Assembly (NCBI GenBank): GCA_045655325.1
Contig: JAZOOY010000021.1
Location: 1 to 5,416 of the forward strand
Reading direction: 5' to 3'
From: UBA1738 sp045655325
GTDB taxonomy: Bacteria; Bacillota; Clostridia; UBA1381
Length of the DNA stretch: 5,416 bases
The stretch's first letter is position 1, and each line of letters starts with the position of its first letter. Both the position numbers and the translations under genes were made by a program. The notes beneath the pieces are model-generated. The model did not search any database and was not told where the DNA came from. It saw only the letters and a program-made list of their open reading frames with translations. Shown here piece after piece: positions 5,397 to 5,416 of the stretch.

Positions 5397-5416
5397 ATGG
5401 ATAAGTCGGAGGCCAA
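5397..5416 (+). CDS. Start of an unidentified gene cut by the right edge
   Basis: An ATG at 5397-5399 opens a frame read as MDKSEA before the window ends. It is preceded by GGAGAG (5387-5392) at a good distance and by a well-formed sigma-A promoter. These signals support a real gene start. Six residues are far too few to name a product. An alternative reading in another frame from TTG at 5338 is possible but less likely. Confidence 0.5.

Noticed and set aside
5338..5416. Alternative frame starting with TTG at 5338 after GAGGGGG, open to the right edge
   Set aside because: The TTG is the -35 box of a good promoter, the resulting short peptide has no familiar character, and the ATG at 5397 has its own GGAG site. 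Longer sequence would settle this.

Overview
The window is an ordinary, AT-rich chromosomal stretch from a Gram-positive, low-GC bacterium. It most likely comes from the Clostridia. The reasons are strong AGGAGG-type ribosome binding sites, T-rich intrinsic terminators, a GerMN-domain (spore germination/sporulation) protein, a small four-cysteine TSCPD protein of a kind I associate with Clostridia, and a short ProB without a PUA domain. An Oscillospirales/Ruminococcus-like gut anaerobe is a guess only. I see no mobile element, CRISPR array, rRNA or tRNA.

Layout: (1) 1-448, plus strand, is the C-terminal part of SecF, a Sec translocon accessory membrane protein, cut by the left window edge. 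(2) 449-528 is a convergent gap with two hairpin terminators back to back. (3) 529-4393, minus strand, is a tightly packed four-gene unit transcribed galM-proB-proA-proC. The three pro genes encode the whole glutamate-to-proline route: glutamate 5-kinase, glutamate-5-semialdehyde dehydrogenase and pyrroline-5-carboxylate reductase. The leading gene is an aldose 1-epimerase. At every junction the ribosome binding site of the next gene overlaps the stop codon of the previous one, so translation is probably coupled. A sigma-A-like promoter sits just before galM. (4) 4456-4944, minus strand, is a secreted or membrane-anchored single-GerMN-domain protein. (5) 5000-5257, minus strand, is an 85-residue TSCPD protein with its own promoter and terminator. 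(6) 5258-5396 is a divergent promoter region. (7) From 5397, plus strand, the first codons of another gene appear and run off the right edge.

The real start of galM is the ATG at 4391-4393. The TTG codon further upstream that would extend the frame lies on the ribosome binding site itself. The most interesting regulatory detail is at 4962-5005. There the terminator of the TSCPD gene overlaps a possible sporulation (sigma-E-like) promoter for the GerMN gene, whose ribosome binding site starts directly after the terminator U-tract. I found no convincing previously undescribed system. The best leads are this overlapped terminator/promoter, the uncharacterised four-cysteine protein, and the coupling of a sugar epimerase to proline synthesis.
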